Below, in pieces: positions 1 to 8,003 of a stretch of DNA of 64,000 bases. Every line of letters begins with the position of its first letter. Within the stretch, counting starts at the first letter, position 1. Made by a program: the position numbers and the translations under genes. Origin of the DNA: RACS-047 sp031553855 (GTDB lineage: Bacteria; Bacillota; Clostridia; Christensenellales; Pumilibacteraceae). Under the pieces are notes generated by a model, which searched no databases, had not been told where the DNA came from, and was given only the letters and a program-made list of their open reading frames with translations. Location of the stretch: positions 1-64,000 of the forward strand of contig JAVBKW010000021.1 of NCBI GenBank assembly GCA_031553855.1, written 5' to 3'.

Positions 1-221
1 ATTTCGATTTCGTCCTCTAAATTATGTTTCCCAAAAATTTTAATATTGCCGCCGTTTCGTGTAATCATATTCAAAATCAGCTTTATCGTTGTAGTTTTTC
101 CTGCCCCGTTAGGGCCGATAAAACCCATAATAAAACCCTTCGGCAATTTGAAAGATATATCGGAAAGTATGAAATTATCAAACTTTTTATTTACTTTTGT
201 TAGTTCCAAAGCGTAATCCAT
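1..221 (-). CDS. ABC transporter ATP-binding protein, N-terminal part (runs off the window)
   Basis: Only the first 73 codons are present; the gene continues beyond the left edge. The translation begins MDYALELTKVNKKFDNF and contains a Walker A motif (GPNGAGKTT), as in the ATPase subunit of a drug or multidrug-type ABC exporter. The start at 221 is set by a strong Shine-Dalgarno sequence (AAGGAGGT on the minus strand, 231-238). It lies 2 bp after the stop of the GntR gene, so the two form an operon. A YtrA-type GntR regulator followed by an ABC ATPase is a common Bacillota arrangement in which the regulator represses its own exporter. The substrate cannot be told. Confidence 0.9.
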   Translation of the reverse strand, partial: MDYALELTKVNKKFDNFILSDISFKLPKGFIMGFIGPNGAGKTTTIKLILNMITRNGGNIKIFGKHNLEDEIE

Positions 222-223
222 AT

Positions 224-601
224 TTATTTGACCTCCTTGATCAGCACGTCCAAAATTTCTTTCAAATCCTTTTCTGAAAGCTGAATAATCTTACTGCAAG
301 CTATCGCATTTGAAAAATGCTCCTCGATTTCACGCAATTTCTGTTCTTTAATATAGTCCTGATTTTTGGGCAGCACATAACAGCCTTTACCCTGTGCGGA
401 AACAACAAAGCCTTCCGCTTCCAAATCGTTGTAAGCGCGCATTGTTGTAATAACGCTGATTTTCAAATCGTGCGCTAAATTCCGTATTGAGGGCAGCATT
501 TCGCCTTCATTTATTTCACCGTTGATTATTGCAGAACGTATTTGTTCTTTTATCTGTTCGTAGATCGGAACGCTTGAGGCATTTGAAATAATGATATTCA
601 C
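224..601 (-). CDS. GntR family transcriptional regulator, YtrA-like
   Basis: A 125-residue protein with an N-terminal winged helix-turn-helix (about residues 10-75, with VPIYEQIKEQIRSAI and LPSIRNLAHDLKIS) and only a short helical C-terminal tail. That is the size and layout of the YtrA subfamily, which lacks a large ligand-binding domain. The start is GTG at 601, preceded by GGAG with 8-bp spacing; the ATG two bases upstream is followed at once by a stop. It is the first gene of an operon with the ABC ATPase and probably represses its own promoter, where two direct TGTTTATA copies overlap the -10 region. Confidence 0.9.
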   Translation of the reverse strand: MNIIISNASSVPIYEQIKEQIRSAIINGEINEGEMLPSIRNLAHDLKISVITTMRAYNDLEAEGFVVSAQGKGCYVLPKNQDYIKEQKLREIEEHFSNAIACSKIIQLSEKDLKEILDVLIKEVK

Positions 602-628
602 ATTTTTTCTCCAACTGTTAATATGTTA

Positions 629-664
629 TATAAACAGTATAAACATTTAAAAACACATTGTCAA
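629..664 (-). promoter_or_regulatory. Sigma-A promoter of the gntR-ABC operon with putative operator repeats
   Basis: Reading the minus strand, TTGACA (659-664), a 17-bp spacer and TATACT (636-641) form a near-consensus sigma-A promoter. Two direct copies of TGTTTATA (629-636 and 638-645) cover the -10 box and are a plausible operator for the GntR protein. The rest of the 602-850 intergenic stretch shows no gene. Confidence 0.75.
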
Positions 665-850
665 TAAAAATAGCCTATCTTTTTTTAAAACAAGAGAAAA
701 TTTCCGTTTTGATCTGATTTGCAGAAAAAATCTGCCGCCCCGTTAGTGCTTCTGCTTTTGGCCACCGCGATTATAAATTTTTTTATCGACAGTATCTAAA
801 AAACGATTTATCGCTTCTTTCATTCGCTTGTTCCTCACTCGTTTGCTTCT

Positions 851-1714
851 TCATAAATTTAGTTGACGGTAGTGGAGCGGCGTGTTGCCGGTAGTTTTTT
901 TAAAGCATCTTATAAAGTTGTTTTCGTCTGAAAAACCGCTTTCATAGCATATTTCTTTTACAGTAAGGCTAGACGTATGCAAGAGCTTTTTTGCGAAATT
1001 TACACGGCAATTTATAAGGTATTCATACGGCGTAACACCGGCGTACGATTTAAACAACTTGAGAAAGTAAAACTTGGATAAATGCGCGGACTGCGCCATT
1101 TGCTCAAGATTTATGTTATCTTGAAAGTTTTCGTGGATCAACTCTATGCTGTTTTCTATAATTTCGGATTTTTTCACATTGGAAAAACTTTCCGCGCCGG
1201 ATCTGGATTTTAGCAGCAGGCTCATCAAAGAATACAGAACATCCGAAACGCTTACGCTCTTTTCAAGCGTATCGGATTTTTTTACGCTAACCGTTTCTTT
1301 CATTATTTCCCCGATTCCGTCCGCTTTATCAAGAGAAAAAACATACGTCTTATTTTCGGTAAGCAGCTCGTAAAATCCGTCCATTGCGCTTCCGTTGAGA
1401 TGGATATAATAAAATTCCCAGTGCCCCGAACCCTTTTTGGTAGAATAGAACTGATTCTTACTGCAGTCAATGAGCATAACGTCGCCTTGCCCGATACTGA
1501 AAAATTTACCGTCGTAAGATAATTCCCCGCCGCCGGAGAGCGTAAAAATCAGCAGATAATTATGATAGCCCTCGCGCCTCGTATAATAGTCTTGATTTGC
1601 GTAAAAATAACCGGAACCCAACAAAAAAAGGGGCAGCTTGCGAACTGCCGAGGACGGCGTAAAATTGGTGCTGAATGAGTTTTTCGATATATCTATATTT
1701 GCTTTAATGTTCAT
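851..1714 (-). CDS. AraC family transcriptional regulator
   Basis: A 287-residue protein. The N-terminal half is a cupin-like sensing domain (LLIFTLSGGGELSYDGKFF), and the last ~100 residues hold two AraC helix-turn-helix motifs (LEQMAQSAHLSKFYFLKLFK and VKEICYESGFSDENNFIRCF). A start 57 bases further upstream is possible but has no supporting signal. The ATG at 1714 sits 7 bases after a TATAAT -10 box and has no Shine-Dalgarno, so the mRNA is probably leaderless. It is divergent from the URO-D-family gene and is its likely regulator. The ligand is unknown, perhaps a carbohydrate or glycan-derived compound. Confidence 0.9.
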   Translation of the reverse strand: MNIKANIDISKNSFSTNFTPSSAVRKLPLFLLGSGYFYANQDYYTRREGYHNYLLIFTLSGGGELSYDGKFFSIGQGDVMLIDCSKNQFYSTKKGSGHWEFYYIHLNGSAMDGFYELLTENKTYVFSLDKADGIGEIMKETVSVKKSDTLEKSVSVSDVLYSLMSLLLKSRSGAESFSNVKKSEIIENSIELIHENFQDNINLEQMAQSAHLSKFYFLKLFKSYAGVTPYEYLINCRVNFAKKLLHTSSLTVKEICYESGFSDENNFIRCFKKTTGNTPLHYRQLNL

Positions 1715-1721
1715 TTTAACT

Positions 1722-1750
1722 ATTATATCATCAAAGGAATAAAAAAGCAA
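1722..1750 (-). promoter_or_regulatory. Sigma-A promoter of the AraC gene, predicted leaderless
   Basis: On the minus strand, TTGCTT (1745-1750), a 17-bp spacer and TATAAT (1722-1727). The expected transcription start (about 1715) falls on or next to the ATG at 1714, leaving no room for a ribosome-binding site. Confidence 0.7.
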
Positions 1751-1808
1751 TATTTGCATACTATTCGGCAATTTATAATATTGAATTTTCTTTATTGATG
1801 TATTAAAG

Positions 1809-1833
1809 TATAATAGATATATTGTGCAAGGAG
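1809..1833 (+). promoter_or_regulatory. -10 box and ribosome-binding site of the URO-D-family gene
   Basis: TATAAT at 1809-1814 without a good -35 hexamer, which suits activation by the divergent AraC protein. AAGGAG at 1828-1833 lies 7 bases before the ATG at 1841. Confidence 0.5.
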
Positions 1834-1840
1834 TAAATGA

Positions 1841-2962
1841 ATGACAAACCGTGAAAGAGCCCTTAATATTTTAAGGTTTAAAAATACCGACCGTATGCCC
1901 GCCGTGCATTTCGGTTATTGGAACGAGCTTTTGGATGAGTGGGCAGAACAGGGACATATTTCCAAACAGCTTGCAAAGGAATGGTTTGACGGCGGCCCCG
2001 CGGATAAGGAAATCGATAAGATCATCGGCTGGGACTTTAACTGGTTTACTACGGTAAGCCCTGCAAGTCATTTGTTTCCGTGTTTTGAGCATAAAATCCT
2101 CGAAAAACTGCCCGACGGTTTTTTGCGCGTGCAAAACTCCGACGGCTTGATAGAACGGATTCGCGAGGGCGCGGGCTCTATCCCCGCCGAGGATGACTAC
2201 CAGCTTAAAGACCGCGAGGCTTATGAAACACTCTATAAGCACAGATTGCAATATTCTGAGGACAGGATCCCCTACGATTACCTCAAAACATTAAAAGATG
2301 CCGAGCGCGATCAGCCTTTAGGATTGCATATCGGAAGCGTTTTCGGCAACATCAGGAATATGCTGTCGGTAATAGGAATGAGTTATTTGATGTGTGACGA
2401 TTTTGACCTTTTGAAGGAACTTGTAGATACGTATGCGGATGTGCAGTTCAAATGTGCCGAGGCGGTATTAAAAACAGGCGTTAAATTTGATTTTGCCCAC
2501 TACTGGGAAGATATCTGCTTTAAAAACGGGCCGCTTCTCTCTCCTGATATGTTTGAAGAGCTGACCAAAGAGCATTATATAAAACGTAACGAGCTTTGCC
2601 ACAGCTACGGCATAGACATAATTTCTCTCGACTGCGACGGCGTGACCGAAAAGCTTTTGCCGACGTGGTTTGAAAGCGGCGTGAACACTATGTTCCCTAT
2701 CGAAATAGGCACTTGGGGCGACCAGTTCGAGCCAGCCAGAAAGAAATACGGCAAAGGTATGCTGGGCGTCGGCGCAATGGACAAAACAGCTCTTAGAAAA
2801 GATAAAGCCGCGGTAGATGAGGAGCTTAAACGACTTGAAAGGCTTGTCGCCCTCGGCGGGTTCATTCCCTGCCCCGACCACCGTATAATGCCCGGCTCAA
2901 AATTCGCTCTTGTCCAATACTACGCCGCTAAAATCAAAGAGATCAAACCTTTTAAGGCGTAA
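1841..2962 (+). CDS. Uroporphyrinogen decarboxylase (URO-D)-fold family protein, not HemE
   Basis: A 373-residue TIM-barrel protein of the URO-D superfamily, which includes the MtaA/CmuA corrinoid methyltransferases as well as HemE. Visible family features are the N-terminal TNRERALNILRFKNTDRMP and the C-terminal GGFIPCPDHRIMPG block. The typical methyltransferase HxCG zinc motif is not seen; SLDCDGV occupies the comparable region. No haem or corrinoid genes are nearby, so neither haem synthesis nor methanol metabolism is implied. Such proteins often sit beside AraC regulators and sugar transport genes in gut Clostridia, where their reaction is unassigned. A terminator follows. Confidence 0.8.
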   Translation: MTNRERALNILRFKNTDRMPAVHFGYWNELLDEWAEQGHISKQLAKEWFDGGPADKEIDKIIGWDFNWFTTVSPASHLFPCFEHKILEKLPDGFLRVQNSDGLIERIREGAGSIPAEDDYQLKDREAYETLYKHRLQYSEDRIPYDYLKTLKDAERDQPLGLHIGSVFGNIRNMLSVIGMSYLMCDDFDLLKELVDTYADVQFKCAEAVLKTGVKFDFAHYWEDICFKNGPLLSPDMFEELTKEHYIKRNELCHSYGIDIISLDCDGVTEKLLPTWFESGVNTMFPIEIGTWGDQFEPARKKYGKGMLGVGAMDKTALRKDKAAVDEELKRLERLVALGGFIPCPDHRIMPGSKFALVQYYAAKIKEIKPFKA

Positions 2963-2998
2963 GGCAAAACGTTTCATTATGAATTGAATTTTACTATT

Positions 2999-3041
2999 AC
3001 ACTATATATCGTGGTTTTACCTCAATATATAGTGTTTTTTT
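2999..3041 (+). terminator. Rho-independent terminator after the URO-D-family gene
   Basis: A 10-bp perfect stem (CACTATATAT at 3000-3009 with ATATATAGTG at 3025-3034), a 15-base loop and seven T residues (3035-3041). Confidence 0.75.
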
Positions 3042-3124
3042 AAGCAAGACTGTGAAAAGAGTTGATTAAATTTTAAGCAAGTATTTTTTAGTATAAAAAA
3101 TCTTATAAAGATTAAAAATAGGTC

Positions 3125-3153
3125 TTGAAATTTGCTTTAAAATAGATTATAAT
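3125..3153 (+). promoter_or_regulatory. Sigma-A promoter of the EF-G-like gene
   Basis: TTGAAA (3125-3130), a 17-bp spacer and TATAAT (3148-3153). The start codon at 3188 lies about 28 bases after the expected transcription start and has its own Shine-Dalgarno, an ordinary leader. Confidence 0.75.
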
Positions 3154-3187
3154 TATAGTTAAGTAATTAAATATGCAAGGGGGCTCT

Positions 3188-5191
3188 ATGGAAAATATCA
3201 GGAACGTGGCGTTTATAGGACACAGCGGCGAGGGCAAAACAAGTGTTTGCGAGGCTATACTGTTTGCTACAAGGGTCATCGAAAGAATGGGCAAAGTCGA
3301 AAACGGCAGTACGGTTATGGACTTTGACCCGGAAGAAATCAACAGAAAAATCAGTATTTCATTAGGACTTGCCAGTTGCTCGTACGAAGGCACTACAATC
3401 AACCTTATCGACACACCGGGTTTTTTCGACTTTGAAGGAGAGTTTTTAACGGCTCTTGATATCGCAGATTCTGCGATAATCGTTATGGGCCCTAACGGCT
3501 CTGTTACTGTGGGCGCGGAAAAGGCGATAGAACACTGCCTTAAAAATAAAATTCCGGCAATGATATTCATCAATCAGATAGATAAAGACGCAGCCGACTA
3601 CGTGGGCACGGTAGAGGCGCTGAAAACTAAATATAAGAAAAAGATCGCGCCTATCATCGTGCCTATTATGGAAGGCGCAAAAATGCAGGGTTACGCCTCG
3701 CTGATAAGCGATAAGTCGTACATATTCTCGCCGGAGGGCAGAAAAGATATTGAAATGCCCGCAAGCATTGAAGAGGATTTTAAAAAGCTGAAAGAGGTGC
3801 TGACCGAGTCCGCCGCAGGCTCTTACGACGACCTTATGGAAAAATACTTTGAAAGCATCCCCTTTACACGCGCCGATATAATCCGCGGCCTTAAAAAAGG
3901 TGTTATGGACTGCGACGTCGTGCCGGTTCTGTGCGGAAGCGCGACTCAAAACAAGGGTATTATCAATATGATAAACCAGATAATACGCCTGCTTCCCGCT
4001 CCGGAGGAAAGCCGCAATCCCGTTTATCCTGAAGGCAATTTAGCTTTGAAAGTGTTCAAAACTATTTCCGACCCGTTTGTAGGAAGGCTTTCGTATGTTA
4101 AGGTTATGTCGGGAAGCTTAAAAGGCAATCCGACTCTTACAAATATGAATAACGAAAAATCTGAAAAGTCCGGCGGCGTTTTTATTGTGAACGGTAAAAA
4201 ACTGACGCCGACGGATTATCTGCCCTGCGGCTCTGTCGGGGCCTTAAGTAAACTGAGTTTTTGCCGCACAGGCGATACTCTCATAAACGGCACATTCAAG
4301 GCGCCTTTTAATCCTATTCAAATGCCCGAGCCGGTTTTTTCTATGGCCGTTTCATGCGTCAAGCAAGGGGAAGAGGATAAGGTTTTCGGGGCGATAGCAA
4401 AGCAGATCGAGGAAGATCTCACGCTGAAATTAGAAAAAAGCACGGAATCTGCCGAAACAATTTTGAGCGGGCTCGGCGAAACGCATTTGGACGTTTTAGT
4501 CAATAAAATCAAAAGCAAATACAACGTGGGCGCGGTTTTAAGCACTCCGAAGATCCCCTACCGCGAAACAATCAAAAAGACTGTCGAGGCTGAGGGCAAG
4601 CATAAAAAGCAGAGCGGCGGGCATGGTCAGTACGGCCACGTCCGCATCAGGTTCGAGCCTTTTGACGGAGTTTTCGAGTTTGCCGAAGAGGTCGTGGGCG
4701 GCGCGGTGCCGCGCTCCTACTTTCCGGCAGTTGAAAAAGGACTTACCGAATCCATCACAAAGGGCGTTCTTGCAGGCTATCCTATGACCGGGATAAGAGC
4801 GGTTTTATACGACGGCTCGTATCATGACGTGGACTCAAACGAGCTTTCCTTTAAAATGGCGGCAAACATTGCCTACCGCGAGGGCTGCGTAAAAGCCGAC
4901 CCGACAATTTTAGAGCCTATTATGGAGCTGAGGATAACAGTTCACGAAAATTATCTGGGCGACGTTTTAGGCGATATTAGCCGCCGCCGCGGACGCATCT
5001 TAGGCACCGAGGCTGAGGACGGCAAGCAAATAATCACCGCAAATATCCCCCATGCGGAAATACTGCGCTACGCCACCGACCTTAGAAGTATGACTCAAGG
5101 GCGCGGAAAGTTTACAGTAAAGCTCTCGCGCTATGAGGAAGTCCCCGCCCAAAATATCCCGGCAATAATTGCGGCGGCGAAAAAGGATTAA
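3188..5191 (+). CDS. Elongation factor G-like translational GTPase (EF-G paralogue)
   Basis: A 667-residue translational GTPase with full EF-G architecture: G domain with GHSGEGKTS (G1) and DTPG (G3), the beta-barrel domain II, and domain IV/V segments such as GGHGQYGHVRIRF. It is shorter than canonical FusA (about 690), and its G1 and G4 motifs differ (GHSGEGKTS rather than GHIDAGKTT; NQID rather than NKxD). These differences mark the EF-G-like paralogue found as a second copy in many Bacillota and Actinobacteria. It stands alone, away from the str operon. The start at 3188 is chosen because AAGGGGG lies just before it; an in-frame ATG at 3173 has no ribosome-binding site. The specific role of the paralogue is unknown. 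Confidence 0.88.
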   Translation: MENIRNVAFIGHSGEGKTSVCEAILFATRVIERMGKVENGSTVMDFDPEEINRKISISLGLASCSYEGTTINLIDTPGFFDFEGEFLTALDIADSAIIVMGPNGSVTVGAEKAIEHCLKNKIPAMIFINQIDKDAADYVGTVEALKTKYKKKIAPIIVPIMEGAKMQGYASLISDKSYIFSPEGRKDIEMPASIEEDFKKLKEVLTESAAGSYDDLMEKYFESIPFTRADIIRGLKKGVMDCDVVPVLCGSATQNKGIINMINQIIRLLPAPEESRNPVYPEGNLALKVFKTISDPFVGRLSYVKVMSGSLKGNPTLTNMNNEKSEKSGGVFIVNGKKLTPTDYLPCGSVGALSKLSFCRTGDTLINGTFKAPFNPIQMPEPVFSMAVSCVKQGEEDKVFGAIAKQIEEDLTLKLEKSTESAETILSGLGETHLDVLVNKIKSKYNVGAVLSTPKIPYRETIKKTVEAEGKHKKQSGGHGQYGHVRIRFEPFDGVFEFAEEVVGGAVPRSYFPAVEKGLTESITKGVLAGYPMTGIRAVLYDGSYHDVDSNELSFKMAANIAYREGCVKADPTILEPIMELRITVHENYLGDVLGDISRRRGRILGTEAEDGKQIITANIPHAEILRYATDLRSMTQGRGKFTVKLSRYEEVPAQNIPAIIAAAKKD

Positions 5192-5270
5192 AAGGATTAA
5201 AAGGAATTATATTGCTTTAGCGTTTGACTCATAAAAGAAAAGATGAAGTTTTGAAAAATCAGCGTAACGG

Positions 5271-5309
5271 AAAAAGCCTGCGAGCCATAAACGGTGGCGC
5301 AGGCTTTTT
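5271..5309. terminator. Bidirectional terminator between the EF-G-like gene and leuS
   Basis: A perfect 12-bp inverted repeat (AAAAAGCCTGCG at 5271-5282 and CGCAGGCTTTTT at 5298-5309) gives a GC stem with A/T tracts on both sides. It can end the rightward EF-G-like transcript and the leftward leuS transcript. Confidence 0.85.
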
Positions 5310-5345
5310 TCTTATACTGACAAATCAAATTTTGCTTTGAGTCGG

Positions 5346-7799
5346 CTATATTATGATATTGACGATTTTGTTCGGAACATAGATGATTTTTTTAGGGGCC
5401 GCGGGAAGCTGGAGCAGAGCGACGGCTTTTGCCTCAACCGACTCTTTTGCCTCGTCTTTGATTATCGATATTGTGCCTTTAAGCTTTCCGAGCAATTGGA
5501 CGGGTATCTCAAGCTGCGACATAGTGAGTTTTTTCTCGTCGTATTCGGGGAACTTTTGATTAAGTATGTTTTCTTTAAACTGAATTTCAAAAATTTCGGA
5601 AGTGATATACGGCGCAAAGCTGTTGAGAATGATCAAAAATTGACGGTATTCCTCTGCAGTTATATAATTGTCCTTTTTGATTTCGTTCACAAATTCCATC
5701 ATCGCGGCAATTATTGTGTTGAATTTAAAGTCGTTGTGCTCAAGCTTTCCGTCGCCGTTAACATCATAGATGCCGTTGTCGGCTTTTTTTATAAGATTAT
5801 GCAGCGAAACCTCGTGTTTTTGCGAAACAGTTCGCTCATTTGTGACGATTTCCTGAATGTCCCACACCTTATTTAAAAAGCCGATTATTCCGGTGATACC
5901 GTCAAAGCTCCAGATGGTATTTTGTTCATACTCGCCCATAAACATAACGTGCAAACGGAAAACGTCCGCACCGTATTTGTCGATAATTAAAATCGGGTCG
6001 ATTGCGTTGCCGGAACTTTTGCCCATTTTCTTGCCCTTATCGTCAAGGATAAGGCCGTTGCACATACGGCGTTTAAACGGCAATTTGTGCGGAACTTTTT
6101 TCATATCGTAGAGGAAATTATGCCAAAAACTTGCGTACAACATATGCCGAGTGACGTGTTCGACGCCGCCGGTATAAAGGTCTACCGCGCCCCAATATTT
6201 GAGCTTTTCCTGCGAAACAAATTCCTTATCGTTGTGAGGGTCCAAAAAGCGCAGCCAATACCACGACGAGCCCGCCCAGTTTGGCATAGTGTCGGTTTCG
6301 CGTTTAGCCTTGCCGCCGCAGGACGGGCACTTGCATTCGACAAACTCCTTCACCTTTGAAAGCGGGCCGTTGCCGCTCGCATCAGGCTTAAAATCGGACG
6401 TGGCGGGAAGCTTTAAAGGCAATTCACCCTCGTCTATCGCTTTATAGCCGCACTTATCACAAACGATGACCGGGAACGGTTCGCCCCAGTATCTTTGCCT
6501 GTTGAAAGGCCAGTCCTGCATTTTATAATTGACTTTAGCAACGCCTGCGCCCATTTTTTCAAGCTCGGCGGTTATGCGTTTTTTTGCGTCCTCAACGTGC
6601 AGGCCGTTCAAAAATCCGCTGTTGACAAGCGCGCCGTCGCCTGTGTAGGCTTCTTTTGTTATATCACCGCCGGATATTACTTCAACGATAGGAACGCCGA
6701 ATTTTTTTGCAAAATCATAGTCGCGCTCGTCATGCGCGGGCACCGCCATAATTGCGCCGGTTCCGTAGGAAACAAGAACGTAGTCGGCAATAAAAACCGG
6801 TATTTCTTTTTTCGTAACAGGATTCAGCGCGCTTACGCCCTCTAATTTTACGCCGGTTTTGGATTTGTTCGCAGTCCTTTCTATATCGGTTTTTTGCCGC
6901 GCCTGATTTTGATATTCACGCACGGCGTCAATATTTTTGATTTTGTCCGCCATTTTATCTATAATAGCGTGCTCGGGCGAAACTACCATAAAGGTCGCGC
7001 CGAAAAGCGTATCCGGACGTGTTGTGAAAACTTTTATTTTTTCCTTGTTGCCGCTTAAAGAAAAGTCTATTTCCGCGCCTGTGCTTTTGCCGATCCAGTT
7101 GCGCTGCGACTCCTTTAAAGAGTCCTTCATATCGATAGCTTCAACGGCCTCGAGCATCTTTTCGGAATAATCCTTCATCCTAAGATACCACACGTTGCGC
7201 TTTGCCTTAATAACCGGATTATGGCAGCGGTCGCATTCGCCGCCTTGGCTATCCTCGTTACTCAAAACCGTTTCGCAAACCGGACAGAAATTCACCTCGC
7301 CCTCGGTTTTGTATGCCATTCCGTTTTTGAAAAGCTGGAGGAATATCCACTGCGTCCACTTATAATAATCAGGCGAAGAGGTGGTTATCTCGCGCGACCA
7401 ATCGAATGAAAAACCCATTTTCTTGAGCTGGTTCGTAAAAATACCGACGTTATTTGCAGTTACCGCATCCGGCGGCGTCTTGGTTTTTAACGCGTAATTC
7501 TCTGTGGGCAGCCCGAACGCGTCCCAGCCTACGGGATAGAGAACGTTGTAGCCCTTTAAGCGCATAAACCTTGCGATTATCTCGGTGGGCGTAAAGCATT
7601 TTACATGGCCTAAATGGATACCCTTGCCGCTTGGCCCGAAAAATTCGCTCAAAACATAAAATTTAGGCTTGTCTGAAAAATCGACGGCCGCAAAAGAATT
7701 ATCCTTTTCCCATTTCTTCTGCCATTTACTCTCAACGCTTTTTACGTCCCATTTGGGCGAAACAGGTTTTAAGGTTTTGGTCATTTCTTCAATGTTCAT
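5346..7799 (-). CDS. leuS: Leucyl-tRNA synthetase
   Basis: A class I aminoacyl-tRNA synthetase of 817 residues. The HIGH-type motif is HLGH (residues 62-65), and the KMSKS-type motif is KMGKS (about 592-596). A zinc-binding knuckle (CPVC and CDRC) and the CP1 editing domain (TTRPDTLFGATFMV, TGAIMAVPAHDERDYDFA) are visible. The start at 7799 follows GGAGG on the minus strand; upstream in-frame codons lack a ribosome-binding site. An unusual insertion in the anticodon-binding domain (about 679-690, DVNGDGKLEHND) matches an EF-hand calcium loop and lies just before the conserved FKFNTIIAAMMEFVNEI helix. The gene is monocistronic with its own promoter. Confidence 0.97.
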   Translation of the reverse strand: MNIEEMTKTLKPVSPKWDVKSVESKWQKKWEKDNSFAAVDFSDKPKFYVLSEFFGPSGKGIHLGHVKCFTPTEIIARFMRLKGYNVLYPVGWDAFGLPTENYALKTKTPPDAVTANNVGIFTNQLKKMGFSFDWSREITTSSPDYYKWTQWIFLQLFKNGMAYKTEGEVNFCPVCETVLSNEDSQGGECDRCHNPVIKAKRNVWYLRMKDYSEKMLEAVEAIDMKDSLKESQRNWIGKSTGAEIDFSLSGNKEKIKVFTTRPDTLFGATFMVVSPEHAIIDKMADKIKNIDAVREYQNQARQKTDIERTANKSKTGVKLEGVSALNPVTKKEIPVFIADYVLVSYGTGAIMAVPAHDERDYDFAKKFGVPIVEVISGGDITKEAYTGDGALVNSGFLNGLHVEDAKKRITAELEKMGAGVAKVNYKMQDWPFNRQRYWGEPFPVIVCDKCGYKAIDEGELPLKLPATSDFKPDASGNGPLSKVKEFVECKCPSCGGKAKRETDTMPNWAGSSWYWLRFLDPHNDKEFVSQEKLKYWGAVDLYTGGVEHVTRHMLYASFWHNFLYDMKKVPHKLPFKRRMCNGLILDDKGKKMGKSSGNAIDPILIIDKYGADVFRLHVMFMGEYEQNTIWSFDGITGIIGFLNKVWDIQEIVTNERTVSQKHEVSLHNLIKKADNGIYDVNGDGKLEHNDFKFNTIIAAMMEFVNEIKKDNYITAEEYRQFLIILNSFAPYITSEIFEIQFKENILNQKFPEYDEKKLTMSQLEIPVQLLGKLKGTISIIKDEAKESVEAKAVALLQLPAAPKKIIYVPNKIVNIII

Positions 7800-7863
7800 A
7801 TATCCTCCGCAATCCGCGTTCAATCAGCGGAATTTTGTGCAAAAAAACTTATTACTAAATAAC

Positions 7864-7893
7864 ATTATACAGCAGCCCGGCAGTTTTAGTCAA
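7864..7893 (-). promoter_or_regulatory. Sigma-A promoter of leuS
   Basis: On the minus strand, TTGACT (7888-7893), an 18-bp spacer and TATAAT (7864-7869). The leader is about 58 nt, too short for a T-box riboswitch. Confidence 0.75.
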
Positions 7894-7960
7894 ACCATTA
7901 AAAGAGGATTTGTAAGGTCATCTAAGTTTATTATTGTTTATTATAATATAACTTAATTTA

Positions 7961-7988
7961 AAAAGGACCGCTATTAAAACAGTCCTTT
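7961..7988 (-). terminator. Probable terminator of the NahK-like gene
   Basis: A 7-bp stem (AAAGGAC at 7962-7968 with GTCCTTT at 7982-7988) followed on the minus strand by a short T run. It is of moderate strength and lies just after the stop at 8004. Confidence 0.5.
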
Positions 7989-8003
7989 AAAAGTTTTTGT
8001 TGA

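Noticed and set aside
1841..2962. hemE (uroporphyrinogen decarboxylase of haem synthesis)
   Set aside because: The protein belongs to a different branch of the URO-D superfamily and no haem genes are nearby.
2999..3035. Two sequences resembling NrdR boxes (ACACTATATATCGTGG and CCTCAATATATAGTGT)
   Set aside because: They are the arms of a hairpin followed by seven T residues at the end of a gene, and no ribonucleotide reductase gene follows. A terminator explains them better; their 21-bp spacing also differs from the usual ~31 bp.
5337..5876. Long plus-strand open frames inside leuS (179 codons and others)
   Set aside because: They are antisense to a strongly conserved enzyme and lack ribosome-binding sites.
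7800..7900. T-box riboswitch for leuS
   Set aside because: The leader is about 60 nt, with no specifier hairpin or T-box sequence.
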